Assembly: GCF_008124875.1 (NCBI RefSeq)
Contig: NZ_VNIA01000002.1
Span: forward strand, 682,001-746,000
Reading direction: 5' to 3'
Length of the DNA stretch: 64,000 bases
Source of the DNA: Tenacibaculum adriaticum
Lineage (GTDB): Bacteria > Bacteroidota > Bacteroidia > Flavobacteriales > Flavobacteriaceae
This document shows positions 53,582 through 62,612 of this stretch, piece by piece. Position 1 is the first letter of the stretch. Every line of letters begins with the position of its first letter. Under the pieces are notes generated by a model, which worked only from the letters and a program-made list of their open reading frames with translations, searched no databases and was not told the DNA's origin. The translations under genes and the position numbers were made by a program.

Positions 53582-53926
53582 TTATTTTTTTAACATTCGG
53601 TTTTTTCTTTCCTCCTCTTGCTCCATTAATTCTTTGATCTTACGTTCTTCCCAATTTTTGGTTAGTAAATGCGGATACCCATACACTCCTAACCAATGAA
53701 AGAACAATCCAATTCCCCAAAATACCCATGTAGAATAGGTTCCGAAATTAGTTAAGGCTTCAATAAAGCTACTTTTACTATTGCTCATTATACCATAAAT
53801 AACTACTGCACTTATAAAAATATTAATAACTAAATACCAAAATAAATGTGCATAAAATCCTTTTACTTTTTTAACATGTCTTTTTGCTAAAATATATCTT
53901 TCTTCTTGTGTATAATCTCTTTCCAT
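53582..53926 (-). CDS. 2TM-domain protein
   Basis: 114 aa. It starts MERDYTQEERYILAKRHVKKVKGFYAHLFWYL, has two membrane helices (about 25-47 and 65-83) and the conserved KNWEERKIKELMEQEEERKN end. It is more divergent from the kinase-fused 2TM domain than its 106-aa neighbour is. It lies 4 nt after the kinase gene. Its role is unknown and may be to form a complex with the kinase. Confidence 0.87.
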   Translation of the reverse strand: MERDYTQEERYILAKRHVKKVKGFYAHLFWYLVINIFISAVVIYGIMSNSKSSFIEALTNFGTYSTWVFWGIGLFFHWLGVYGYPHLLTKNWEERKIKELMEQEEERKNRMLKK

Positions 53927-53930
53927 AATT

Positions 53931-55286
53931 CTAAAACTTATTCTTATTCATCATTTCTTTAATTTTACGTTCTTCCCAATCTTTACCTAAGAAAAGATTG
54001 TACCCAAAAGCTTCTAATCCATGAAAAATTACACCTATTCCCCAACCTGTCACGGGAAACCAAAACCAATAAAATTGTGGTGAAAATCTTAAATTAATAA
54101 ATATTAAAAGTGGTATAAAAATAACATAAGATGTTAGGTTTTGGTAAAATTCTTTTATTTTTTGGACTCTCTCAACAGCCTTTATATAGCTGTTATTCTC
54201 AAAGTTATTATCTGATGTATTCATAATATTTTCTGATTTAACTAATAGTGGTAAACTCACTATAAATGTTTTACGATTATTTTCTATTTTTACATTTTCT
54301 GTGGATATTAATCCATAACGATCTGCAATATTTTGCAATCCTACTTTTGTACTTTTACCAATGGCTTCTTTCGGATTCACATTATTTTTAATTTTTAAGA
54401 ACCCATTTTCTTCATAAATAGATATTTTCAATGGTTTTGAAGATGAAACCACATTGTGTTTCACTGCATTTTCTAACAATAATTGTAACGATAACGGAAC
54501 AATTTTTAATTCTGAATTACTTACCGATGTTGGTACTTTAAACTCTAACGCATCTTCAAAACGCATCTGCAACAATTCCATATACGTTTTTGCAAATTGT
54601 AACTCCTCCTCTATTGGTATTAGCTCTTTGTTTCGTTGTTCCAAAACATAACGATATACTTTAGATAATTTTGTCGTAAACTTTTCTGCTAAATTCGGGT
54701 TTTCACTAATTAGCGATGTTAACACGTTTAAACTATTGAATAAAAAGTGGGGATCTATCTGACTTTTTAATGTTTCAAACTTTGCGGTTTCTGTTTTTGC
54801 TACTATTTGTTGTTGTGTACTTTCTTGACTTACCGATTTTTTCCACTCAATCATAAATCCGCGAGCGTGTAAAAATGCTGATACAGCAAAAGAAAATAAA
54901 ATCCAAAAGAGATGAATCCAAATCATCGTTTCACTAAAAAAAACATCTGGACTGTTTCCTGAAATCTCAATATAAACTACATAATGAATAATTAAAATAA
55001 CAGGAACTGTATAACAGATAGTGGTTATAATTCCTATCCAAACTCTACGATTCGTCTGTGTAACCCAATTCCATTTTGAAGTTAAATAATCATTTAAAAA
55101 GCCTTGACCCAAGCCCAAACCGAAAGAGTACATTGCTGATATCTCTATCGTTAGAAGCAAAGACTTAATTGTATAGTTTCTATTAATTATAAAGAAGAAA
55201 GCTGCGAAAATAAAAGTTATTTTTAATGTTAACCTAAATCCTTTTTTTAGTTTTTCTAATGAAAAAATATTTTCTTGCGCTTTCAT
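53931..55286 (-). CDS. LytS-type sensor histidine kinase fused to a C-terminal 2TM domain
   Basis: 451 aa. The N-terminal membrane part has about four helices (residues 18-150). The His_kinase motif SQIDPHFLFNSLN contains the phospho-acceptor H180. The ATPase domain has the N-box LLENAVKHN and a G-box GKSTKVGLQNIADRYGL, ending about residue 347. A full 2TM domain then follows from M355 (MNTSDNNFENNSYIKAVERVQKIKEFY) to 451, with KDWEERKIKEMM, like the separate 2TM proteins downstream. M355 could also serve as an internal start giving a free 97-aa 2TM protein. It phosphorylates the LytTR regulator at the end of the operon. Confidence 0.92.
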   Translation of the reverse strand: MKAQENIFSLEKLKKGFRLTLKITFIFAAFFFIINRNYTIKSLLLTIEISAMYSFGLGLGQGFLNDYLTSKWNWVTQTNRRVWIGIITTICYTVPVILIIHYVVYIEISGNSPDVFFSETMIWIHLFWILFSFAVSAFLHARGFMIEWKKSVSQESTQQQIVAKTETAKFETLKSQIDPHFLFNSLNVLTSLISENPNLAEKFTTKLSKVYRYVLEQRNKELIPIEEELQFAKTYMELLQMRFEDALEFKVPTSVSNSELKIVPLSLQLLLENAVKHNVVSSSKPLKISIYEENGFLKIKNNVNPKEAIGKSTKVGLQNIADRYGLISTENVKIENNRKTFIVSLPLLVKSENIMNTSDNNFENNSYIKAVERVQKIKEFYQNLTSYVIFIPLLIFINLRFSPQFYWFWFPVTGWGIGVIFHGLEAFGYNLFLGKDWEERKIKEMMNKNKF

Positions 55287-55314
55287 TCTATCTTTTTAAT
55301 TTAAATTCTATTAA

Positions 55315-55731
55315 TTAAAATCTGATTTCTAAAGATACATCTTTATCTAAAATTTCAAATTTTGCACTTTCATACGTTGGCGGACCAAATGGATTTAATT
55401 TGTTATTAGAAGCTCCGTAATCTTCCAAAGGCATACCATTTGCTTCAAAATCCATTCTACCATTATTATTTTTATCATGATAACATACTATCGCATATTC
55501 TCCTTCTTCTACATTCTCAAAAACAACTTTACTCTTTCCATTTTCTATTATGGCTGATTTGCTTAGCATTGGTTTCTTTCTAAACCCTTCTTTTGTATAT
55601 AAGGCAAAATTTATTTTTCCTTGGTTAGATGTTGCATTTACTACGGTTACAGTAATATTTCTTCCTCCGATTGATGTGATGTTTGTTAACATCATTATTC
55701 CCCATGCTACTAAAGTCAATACGATTTTCAT
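55315..55731 (-). CDS. DUF2141 family secreted protein
   Basis: 138 aa. A signal-like N-terminus (MKIVLTLVAWGIMMLTNITSIGG) leads to a beta-sandwich with the DUF2141 landmarks KINFALYTKEGFRKKP, EYAIVCYHDKNNNGRMDFEANGMPLEDYG and FGPPTYESAKFEI. It is probably periplasmic or surface-exposed; the acidic DKNNNGRMD loop could bind calcium. It lies 28 nt upstream of the kinase gene and is probably the first gene of the same transcript, so it may be the sensed or regulated component. Confidence 0.85.
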   Translation of the reverse strand: MKIVLTLVAWGIMMLTNITSIGGRNITVTVVNATSNQGKINFALYTKEGFRKKPMLSKSAIIENGKSKVVFENVEEGEYAIVCYHDKNNNGRMDFEANGMPLEDYGASNNKLNPFGPPTYESAKFEILDKDVSLEIRF

Positions 55732-56194
55732 AATATAAATTTTTTAAAATTAATTACACCGCAAAATTCCAATACTAAACATCATTTAAAAATTTAAAAT
55801 TACTGAACTGTAGATTATAAAAGATGAATTGTATTTTATTTCAAAAAATATGTATAAAAAGTTTTTTTTATCATTCTTTTTTATACATTTACATTAATGT
55901 TTACTATAAAAAATAATACATATACACCCTATACTGTTTTGCGCGAAAGCAAACGAAGACGTTAATACTAGTGTTCTAGTTTTTAACCAGCAGTTTATTA
56001 TTATTATTTTTCCATGAAACACATTTTCTCAATATCTTTTTACCAATCTTTAGTTATTCTTACGAATAATAGGGTTTTAGTACGCCGATTTTTCTCAAGT
56101 TGTCGCCCGTAAGGGTGTATTCTATTTTTGAGCTCCAGGTGAGTCCAGCTCAGTTTTCAAACATTAATTATTTTTTAAACTTTAAATCAAAACA
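55732..56194 (+). other. 463-nt non-coding leader/promoter region of the arginine operon
   Basis: There is no gene here. From left to right it contains the divergent upstream region of the DUF2141 gene, a long inverted repeat (55850-55888), the palindrome ACATTAATGT (55891-55900), a small hairpin TTTGC-GCGAAA-GCAAA (near 55937-55952), and two candidate stems in the last 100 nt: GCCC-GTAA-GGGT, and GAGCT...AGCTC around 56130-56152. It could carry ArgR-type sites and a structured leader. No known riboswitch class was recognised. Confidence 0.5.
55850..55888. repeat. Inverted repeat upstream of the arginine operon
   Basis: ATGTATAAAAA (55850-55860) and TTTTTATACAT (55878-55888) are perfect 11-bp arms with a 17-bp spacer. 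Each arm resembles half of an AT-rich ARG box, so it may be an ArgR operator; it might instead be a weak terminator. Confidence 0.5.
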
Positions 56195-56812
56195 ATGGAA
56201 GTTGTTATTGCTGATAAATCACATAGTATTTATGCAGAGATTATATGCAAAACGATTGCTGAATCTGCACAAGTTAGAGGTACTGGAATTGCAAAACGTA
56301 CCCCAGAATATATTATTACAAAAATGGAAAATGGAAACGCTGTTATAGCTTTAGATGGCGGTTTTTTTGCGGGTTTTTGTTATATAGAAGTTTGGAGTCA
56401 TGGAAAATTTGTCGCCAATTCTGGATTAATTGTTCACCCAGATTATAGAGAACAAGGCTTAGCTAAAAAAATTAAAGCTAAAGTTTTTGAGCATTCGAGA
56501 ACCAAATTTCCTGAAGCCAAAGTTTTTAGTATTACTACAGGTTTAGCGGTTATGAAAATGAATAGTGATTTAGGTTATAAACCTGTTCCCTTTTCTGAAC
56601 TGACCGCAGATCAAACATTTTGGAATGGCTGTCAAACTTGTAAAAATTACGATGTTTTACAACGTACAGAACAAAAAATGTGTCTGTGTACAGGAATGTT
56701 GTACGACCCTAAAGCTGTTGATATTAATCAGAAGATAAAAATAAAACCCAATGTTTTTAGAAGACTAAAACAAATAAAGCAAACCTTGTATTTAAAAAAA
56801 GAGAAAAAATGA
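56195..56812 (+). CDS. GNAT acyltransferase of the arginine operon (probable N-acylglutamate synthase)
   Basis: 205 aa. A GNAT domain has the acyl-CoA motif LIVHPDYREQGLAKKIKAKV (R85-x-x-G pattern). The C-terminal part has four Cys in a CxxC and CxC arrangement (C146, C149, C163, C165), a possible metal site. It is the first gene of the arg operon and overlaps argG by 4 nt (ATGA). As no other N-acylglutamate synthase is visible, it probably acylates glutamate, with acetyl or succinyl as donor, for the first pathway step. That function is inferred from context. Confidence 0.8.
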   Translation: MEVVIADKSHSIYAEIICKTIAESAQVRGTGIAKRTPEYIITKMENGNAVIALDGGFFAGFCYIEVWSHGKFVANSGLIVHPDYREQGLAKKIKAKVFEHSRTKFPEAKVFSITTGLAVMKMNSDLGYKPVPFSELTADQTFWNGCQTCKNYDVLQRTEQKMCLCTGMLYDPKAVDINQKIKIKPNVFRRLKQIKQTLYLKKEKK

Positions 56813-57996
56813 AAAAATTAGTTTTAGCCTATAGCGGCGGATTAGACACAAGTTACTGTGCGGTTCATTTATCAAAAGACAAAGGCTTTGAAGTACATGC
56901 CGTTAGTGTAAATACTGGAGGTTTTTCAAAATCTGAAATTGAGAATATAGAAAGAAATGCTTATAAAATGGGTGTAAAAACCTATAAGAATATTGATGCT
57001 GTAAAAAGTTACTATCAAAAAGTAATTAAGTATTTAATTTTTGGAAATGTATTAAAAAATAACACCTATCCTTTATCTGTAAGTGCCGAAAGAATTATTC
57101 AGGCTATAGAAATTATAGAATACGCTAAAAGTGTAGATGCAAAATACATTGCTCATGGAAGTACGGGTGCTGGTAATGACCAAGTAAGATTTGACATGAT
57201 TTTTCAAACTTTAGCGCCAGAAATTGAAATCATTACACCGATTAGAGATGAAAAATTATCTCGTCAAACAGAAATTGATTATTTAAAAGCAAATGGTATT
57301 GAATTGTCTTGGGAAAAAGCCAAATATTCAGTAAACAAAGGGCTTTGGGGAACAAGTGTTGGCGGACAAGAAACATTAACTTCTGAAAAACCTTTACCAG
57401 AAACAGCTTTTCCATCACAATTGGAAAGCCAAAACACGCAAACTATTAAATTAACTTTTGAAAAAGGGGAATTAATTGCTCTAAACGATGAGAAAAATCA
57501 TCCAGAAAAAGTTATTGAAAACTTAAACAATTTGGCATCAAAATTTGCTATCGGTAGAGATATTCATGTTGGCGATACTATTGTTGGTATTAAAGGAAGA
57601 GTTGGTTTTGAGGCTGCTGCTGCATTAATTACGATAAAAGCGCATCATCTGTTAGAAAAACATACACTAACAAAATGGCAGATGCAACACAAAGAGTATT
57701 TGTCTAGTTTTTACGGAATGCATTTGCACGAAGGACAATTTTTAGATCCTGTAATGAGAAATATCGAAGCCTTTTTACAAAGTAGCCAAAAGAAAGTTTC
57801 TGGTGATGTTATGGTAACTTTAAAACCTTATCATTTTTCTTTAGACGGCATTGTTTCTAAACATGACTTAATGAATGCGAAATTTGGAAGTTATGGTGAA
57901 GAGAATAAAGGCTGGACTGCAGATGAAGCTAAAGGGTTTATTAAAATTATTGGAAACCAAAATAAAATTTATCATCAAGTAAATTCAGAATCATGA
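56809..57996 (+). CDS. argG: Argininosuccinate synthase
   Basis: 395 aa. The ATP-pyrophosphatase loop is YSGGLDTSYCAV near the start, followed by AHGSTGAGNDQVRFD and GLWGTSVGGQETLTSEKPLPETAF. It joins citrulline and aspartate to argininosuccinate. It overlaps the GNAT gene and argC by 4 nt each, giving strong translational coupling. Confidence 0.96.
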   Translation: MKKLVLAYSGGLDTSYCAVHLSKDKGFEVHAVSVNTGGFSKSEIENIERNAYKMGVKTYKNIDAVKSYYQKVIKYLIFGNVLKNNTYPLSVSAERIIQAIEIIEYAKSVDAKYIAHGSTGAGNDQVRFDMIFQTLAPEIEIITPIRDEKLSRQTEIDYLKANGIELSWEKAKYSVNKGLWGTSVGGQETLTSEKPLPETAFPSQLESQNTQTIKLTFEKGELIALNDEKNHPEKVIENLNNLASKFAIGRDIHVGDTIVGIKGRVGFEAAAALITIKAHHLLEKHTLTKWQMQHKEYLSSFYGMHLHEGQFLDPVMRNIEAFLQSSQKKVSGDVMVTLKPYHFSLDGIVSKHDLMNAKFGSYGEENKGWTADEAKGFIKIIGNQNKIYHQVNSES

Positions 57997-58970
57997 TAAA
58001 AGCAGGAATTATTGGTGGCGCAGGCTATACCGCAGGAGAATTAATTAGATTGTTGATTTTTCACCCAAATGTTGTAATCGACTTTGTGTATTCTACCTCT
58101 AACGCAGGTAATAAAATTAGTGCAATCCATCAAGATTTAATTGGCACGATTGATTTGAATTTTACAGATACAATCAATACAGAAGTTGATGTACTTTTTT
58201 TGTGTTTAGGACATGGAAACTCTAAATCCTTTTTAGAAAAAAACATTTTTTCTAAAACCACAAAAATTATTGATTTAAGCAACGATTTCAGACTCGAAAA
58301 AGATAAAACCATTGCTCATAAAACTTTTGTATATGGATTACCTGAGTTACAGAAAGAGCAAATACAAAATGCTAATTTTATTGCAAATCCAGGTTGTTTT
58401 GCGACCGCAATTCAATTGGCAATTTTACCGTTAGCAAATGCTAATTTATTAGAAAATGATATTCATATAAACGCTGTAACTGGCGCAACTGGTGCAGGAA
58501 CTTCGCTATCAAAAACCACTCATTTTACGTGGAGAGATAACAATTTTTCTCATTATAAAGCTTTTGAACACCAACATTTAGGAGAAATTCATCAATCTGT
58601 AAATCAGCTTCAAAAGAAGTTTAATGCTGAAATTAATTTTATTCCTAATCGAGGAAATTTTTCAAGAGGAATTTTTGCTACGCTTTATACGGAATTCAAA
58701 GGAAGTTTAGAAGAAGCTACATTATTATACACTGATTATTATAAGGATGCGAAATTTACATTTTTATCCGAAGAGGAGATTCATTTAAAGCAAGTGGTAA
58801 ACACCAATAAATGTTTACTTCATTTACAGAAACACAAAAACAAGCTACTCATTACAAGTACCATAGATAATTTACTAAAAGGTGCTTCGGGACAAGCAGT
58901 ACAAAATATGAATTTGATGTTTGATTTTGAAGAAACGGAAGGTCTACACTTAAAAGCTAACTTTTTTTAA
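57993..58970 (+). CDS. argC: N-acyl-gamma-glutamyl-phosphate reductase
   Basis: 325 aa. A Rossmann nucleotide-binding motif (GIIGGAGYTAGELIRLL) is followed by the catalytic Cys in NPGCFATA and the His region HQHLGEIHQ. It reduces N-acylglutamyl phosphate to the semialdehyde using NADPH. Its start overlaps the argG stop (ATGA). Confidence 0.95.
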   Translation: MIKAGIIGGAGYTAGELIRLLIFHPNVVIDFVYSTSNAGNKISAIHQDLIGTIDLNFTDTINTEVDVLFLCLGHGNSKSFLEKNIFSKTTKIIDLSNDFRLEKDKTIAHKTFVYGLPELQKEQIQNANFIANPGCFATAIQLAILPLANANLLENDIHINAVTGATGAGTSLSKTTHFTWRDNNFSHYKAFEHQHLGEIHQSVNQLQKKFNAEINFIPNRGNFSRGIFATLYTEFKGSLEEATLLYTDYYKDAKFTFLSEEEIHLKQVVNTNKCLLHLQKHKNKLLITSTIDNLLKGASGQAVQNMNLMFDFEETEGLHLKANFF

Positions 58971-58980
58971 ACAAAGCACT

Positions 58981-59781
58981 ATGAAATTAGCCATAATAGG
59001 AACAGGAAATCTAGGACATTCTATTGCCAAAGGATTGATTACAAATAATGCAATTACCACTTTGTATTTGACGAAACGAAATTTGGATTCAATTCAAGAA
59101 TTTGAAGGATATAAAAACGTTTTTTTAACAACAAGTAATGAAGAAGCTGTTAAGAATTCTGATATTTTAATTTTTGCTGTTCAGCCATCAAGTATGGAAA
59201 ACGTATTAAATGAAATTAAACCTTTTTTAAAGGAAAATCATGTTATAATTTCTACCATAACTGGTTTTATAATTCCTAAAATTCAAGAAATTGTTGGTGA
59301 ACATCAATTTATTATAAGAGCAATGCCAAACACTGCAATTGCTGTTGGAAAATCTATGACATGTTTATGTAGCAATGAAGCAGGAAAAAAACGAATTAAA
59401 ATTGCAGAAGCTATTTTTAACAGATTAGGAACTTCTATTGTAATTCCGGAAAGTCAAATGCAAGCAGCAACTGTTATTTGTGCAAGCGGAATTGCTTTTT
59501 GGATGCGCTTAATTAGAGCAACAACGCAAGCCGCAATTCAACTAGGTTTTGATGCCGAAGAGGCGCAAAAATTATCTATGCACACCTGTGAAGGTGCCGC
59601 TAGTTTATTAATTACAACAGGAAATCACCCAGAACAAGAAATAGATAAAGTAACCACACCTAAAGGCTGTACAATCGAAGGACTAAATGAAATGGAACAC
59701 AAAGGTTTAAGCTCTTCTTTAATTCAAGGAATGGTAGCTTCTTTTAATAAAATTAATTCCATAAAAACTGAGCAATTATGA
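58981..59781 (+). CDS. proC: Pyrroline-5-carboxylate reductase family protein
   Basis: 266 aa. It has the N-terminal Rossmann motif IIGTGNLGHSIAKGL, the AMPNTAIAVGKSMT block and the C-terminal helical domain with TTPKGCTIEGLNEMEHKGL, as in ProC. It makes proline from pyrroline-5-carboxylate. Its place within the arg operon, 10 nt after argC and overlapping argD by 4 nt, links proline and arginine/ornithine metabolism. Confidence 0.92.
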   Translation: MKLAIIGTGNLGHSIAKGLITNNAITTLYLTKRNLDSIQEFEGYKNVFLTTSNEEAVKNSDILIFAVQPSSMENVLNEIKPFLKENHVIISTITGFIIPKIQEIVGEHQFIIRAMPNTAIAVGKSMTCLCSNEAGKKRIKIAEAIFNRLGTSIVIPESQMQAATVICASGIAFWMRLIRATTQAAIQLGFDAEEAQKLSMHTCEGAASLLITTGNHPEQEIDKVTTPKGCTIEGLNEMEHKGLSSSLIQGMVASFNKINSIKTEQL

Positions 59782-60902
59782 ATCTTTTTAATGTATATCC
59801 CCTTTTTGATATTACCCCAGTAACGGCAAAAGATGTGTATGTTTTTGACGAAAAAGGAACAAAATATTTAGACTTATATGGTGGTCACGCTGTAATTTCA
59901 ATCGGACATGCACATCCAGAATATGTAAAAGCAGTTTCTGAACAAGTGGCTAAAATTGGTTTTTATAGCAATTCTATTCAAAACCCTTTACAAGTTGAGC
60001 TGGCTGAAAAATTAGGAAAATTATCTAATTGTGATGAATACGAGCTTTTTTTATGTAATTCTGGAGCAGAAGCGAATGAAAATGCGTTAAAAATAGCATC
60101 CTTTCATACTCATAAAAAGAAAGTTTTAGCCTTTAAAAACTCATTTCACGGAAGAACTTCTGCGGCTGTTGTAGCAACAGATAATCCTAAAATAATAGCT
60201 CCCATTAATGCTCAACAAGAAGTTAATTTTGTAGATTTTGGTGATTTAGAATCCGTAGAAAAAATATTAACCCAAAATAAAACTTGTGCAGTAATTTTCG
60301 AAACCATTCAAGGAGTTGGTGGTTTAGATGAAAGTACTACTGCGTTTTATCAAGGCTTAGAAAAATTATGCAAAGCAACCAATACACTTTTAATTGCTGA
60401 TGAAGTTCAATCTGGGTTTGGAAGAACTGGTGATTTTTTTGCATTTCAAAAGCATAAAATTACGCCAGATGTAATTTCAATGGCTAAAGGTATGGGAAAT
60501 GGTTTTCCTATCGGAGGTATTTTAATTCACCCAAAAATTAAAGCTTCTTTTGGTTTATTAGGAACTACGTTTGGAGGTAATCATTTGGCTTGTGCTGCTA
60601 GTTTAGCGGTTTTAAAAGTAATCGAAAATGAAAAATTAATGAACAATGCAAAAGAGATCTCTAATTATTTTATAAAAAATTGCGATTCTATATCACAATT
60701 GAAAAGTGTTAAAGGAAGAGGATTAATGCTAGGTTTAGAATTTGATTTTCCAATCGCAGAACTAAGAAAAAAACTGATTTACAATCACCATATTTTTACT
60801 GGTAGTGCAAATAACCCTAATTTAATTAGAATTCTTCCTTCTTTAACAGTTAAAAAAGAACATATTGATTTGTTTTTTGATGCTTTACAACAAGAATTAT
60901 GA
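59778..60902 (+). CDS. argD: N-acylornithine aminotransferase
   Basis: 374 aa. Class III aminotransferase with LYGGHAVISIGHAHPEY, SGAEANENALKIA, FHGRTSAAV and LIADEVQSGFGRTGDFFA; the PLP Lys is in SMAKGMGNGFPIGG. It transfers the amino group of glutamate to the N-acylglutamate semialdehyde. It overlaps proC and argF' by 4 nt. Confidence 0.94.
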   Translation: MNLFNVYPLFDITPVTAKDVYVFDEKGTKYLDLYGGHAVISIGHAHPEYVKAVSEQVAKIGFYSNSIQNPLQVELAEKLGKLSNCDEYELFLCNSGAEANENALKIASFHTHKKKVLAFKNSFHGRTSAAVVATDNPKIIAPINAQQEVNFVDFGDLESVEKILTQNKTCAVIFETIQGVGGLDESTTAFYQGLEKLCKATNTLLIADEVQSGFGRTGDFFAFQKHKITPDVISMAKGMGNGFPIGGILIHPKIKASFGLLGTTFGGNHLACAASLAVLKVIENEKLMNNAKEISNYFIKNCDSISQLKSVKGRGLMLGLEFDFPIAELRKKLIYNHHIFTGSANNPNLIRILPSLTVKKEHIDLFFDALQQEL

Positions 60903-61834
60903 AAAAATATACAGACATAAATGACCTTGAAAATATTTCAAAAACGATTCAAGAGGCTATTCAACTAAAAAAGAATCCGTATGTTTTTGAAAATTTAGGA
61001 AAACACAAAACCTTGGTTATGTTGTTCTTTAATTCAAGTTTAAGAACTCGATTAAGTACCGAGAAAGCAGCTAAGCATTTAGGAATGCAAGTAATGACTT
61101 TAAATGTAAACGATGCTTGGAATATAGAGTTTGAAGACGGAACTATTATGAATTTAGACAAATCTGAGCATGTTAAAGAAGCGGCTCAAGTGATTTCTCA
61201 ATATGCCGATATAATTGCTTTAAGGGCTTTTCCCACATTGACAGATAAGGAAAAAGACACTTCTGAAATCGTTTTAAAAAGTTTTGAGAAATTTGCCACA
61301 GTGCCAATTATAAATATGGAAAGTGCAACTGCTCATCCTTTACAAGCTTTGGCCGATGCAATTACTATTGAAGAATTAAAAACAAAAAAAAGACCTAAAG
61401 TTGTTCTTTCTTGGGCACCTCATCCTAAAGCATTACCACATGCAGTTGCTAATTCGTTTGTAAACATGATGCAAGAAATTGATGTTGACTTCTCAATTAC
61501 ACATCCGAAAGGCTATGAATTAAATTCAGAAGTAACAAAAAACACTTCAATCAATTACAATCAAGAAGAAGCTTTAAAAGATGCTGATTTTGTCTATGTA
61601 AAAAACTGGAGTAATTATACAGATTACGGAAAGGTAAGCAACCAAGATACACATTGGATGATGACTAAAAAAAAATTAGGCAATGCTAAATTTATGCATT
61701 GTTTACCTGTAAGAAGAAATATTGTGGTGGAAGATGCTGTTTTAGACAGTGAAAATTCGGTTGTTATTCAGCAAGCAAATAACAGAACTTTTTCTGCTCA
61801 AATTGTGTTAAAAAAAATCCTTGAGAATTTATAA
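60899..61834 (+). CDS. argF': N-acylornithine (probably N-succinylornithine) carbamoyltransferase
   Basis: 311 aa. Transcarbamylase with the carbamoyl-phosphate motif FFNSSLRTRLSTEKAAKHLGM, and MESATAHPLQALADAITI, KVVLSWAPHPKALPHAVANSF and FMHCLPVRRNIVV. These match the argF' type of Bacteroidetes, not ordinary ornithine transcarbamylase. From memory of the Bacteroides and Xanthomonas enzymes, the acyl-specificity position is Pro in the succinyl enzyme (DKPEH) and Glu in the acetyl enzyme; here the same place reads DKSEH (Ser89). The preferred acyl group is therefore uncertain. Confidence 0.9.
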   Translation: MKKYTDINDLENISKTIQEAIQLKKNPYVFENLGKHKTLVMLFFNSSLRTRLSTEKAAKHLGMQVMTLNVNDAWNIEFEDGTIMNLDKSEHVKEAAQVISQYADIIALRAFPTLTDKEKDTSEIVLKSFEKFATVPIINMESATAHPLQALADAITIEELKTKKRPKVVLSWAPHPKALPHAVANSFVNMMQEIDVDFSITHPKGYELNSEVTKNTSINYNQEEALKDADFVYVKNWSNYTDYGKVSNQDTHWMMTKKKLGNAKFMHCLPVRRNIVVEDAVLDSENSVVIQQANNRTFSAQIVLKKILENL

Positions 61835-61835
61835 A

Positions 61836-62612
61836 ATGGAAACTTTAAAAATTATAAAAATTGGTGGAAATATTATTGATAACGAACAGGTATTAGATGA
61901 TTTTCTAAAGCAATTTTCTCTAATAAAAGGATTAAAAATTTTAGTTCATGGAGGTGGAAAATTAGCAACTCAATTGGCTGAAAAAACTGGTGTAAGAGTG
62001 AATATGGTTGATGGGCGAAGAATTACCAATCTTGAAACTTTAGATATTATTACGATGGTTTATGCAGGTAAAATCAATAAAAATATTGTTGCTAAACTAC
62101 AAGCTTTTCATTGTAATGCTATTGGTTTTACAGGAGCTGATGGAAACTCTATAATATCAACAAAACGTCCCGTAAAGGAAATTGATTTTGGATTTGTTGG
62201 CGATGTTGAAAAAGTAAATACAAAAACACTACAAATTCTATTAGAGCATAAAGTTACCCCTGTTTTTTGTGCAATAACACATGATAATAACGGACAATTA
62301 TTAAACACAAATGCAGACACAATAGCTTCTGAACTAGCTATTGGTTTTGCTAAAGATTTTAAAACTGAATTGTATTATTGTTTTGAGAAAAACGGTGTTT
62401 TAAAAGATATTAATGATGATTTTTCAGTGATAGAAAATATTAATTTAGAAAATTATCAAAAGCTAATTGATACTAAAGTTATTTCAGATGGAATGCTTCC
62501 AAAACTCAATAATTGTTTTCATGCAATTAAAAATAACGTAGAAAAAATCTGTATTGGAAAACCTGAAATGCTATTCAAACAAAAAATAAAATGTACGACT
62601 ATAAAACAATAA
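61836..62612 (+). CDS. argB: N-acylglutamate kinase
   Basis: 258 aa from METLKIIKIGGNIIDN, starting one base after the argF' stop; a start at 61821 would overlap argF'. Amino acid kinase fold with IKIGGNIIDNE, LVHGGGKLATQLAEK, VDGRRITNLETLDIITMVYAGKINK and GMLPKLNNCFHAIKN. It phosphorylates N-acylglutamate. It ends by overlapping argE (TAATG). Confidence 0.94.
   Translation: METLKIIKIGGNIIDNEQVLDDFLKQFSLIKGLKILVHGGGKLATQLAEKTGVRVNMVDGRRITNLETLDIITMVYAGKINKNIVAKLQAFHCNAIGFTGADGNSIISTKRPVKEIDFGFVGDVEKVNTKTLQILLEHKVTPVFCAITHDNNGQLLNTNADTIASELAIGFAKDFKTELYYCFEKNGVLKDINDDFSVIENINLENYQKLIDTKVISDGMLPKLNNCFHAIKNNVEKICIGKPEMLFKQKIKCTTIKQ

Noticed and set aside
55732..56194. A known riboswitch in the arginine leader
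   Set aside because: Some stems can be drawn, but none of the conserved cores of known classes was recognised.
56100..56348. 82-codon frame overlapping the GNAT gene
   Set aside because: It is out of frame with the GNAT gene, has no family features and begins within the leader.
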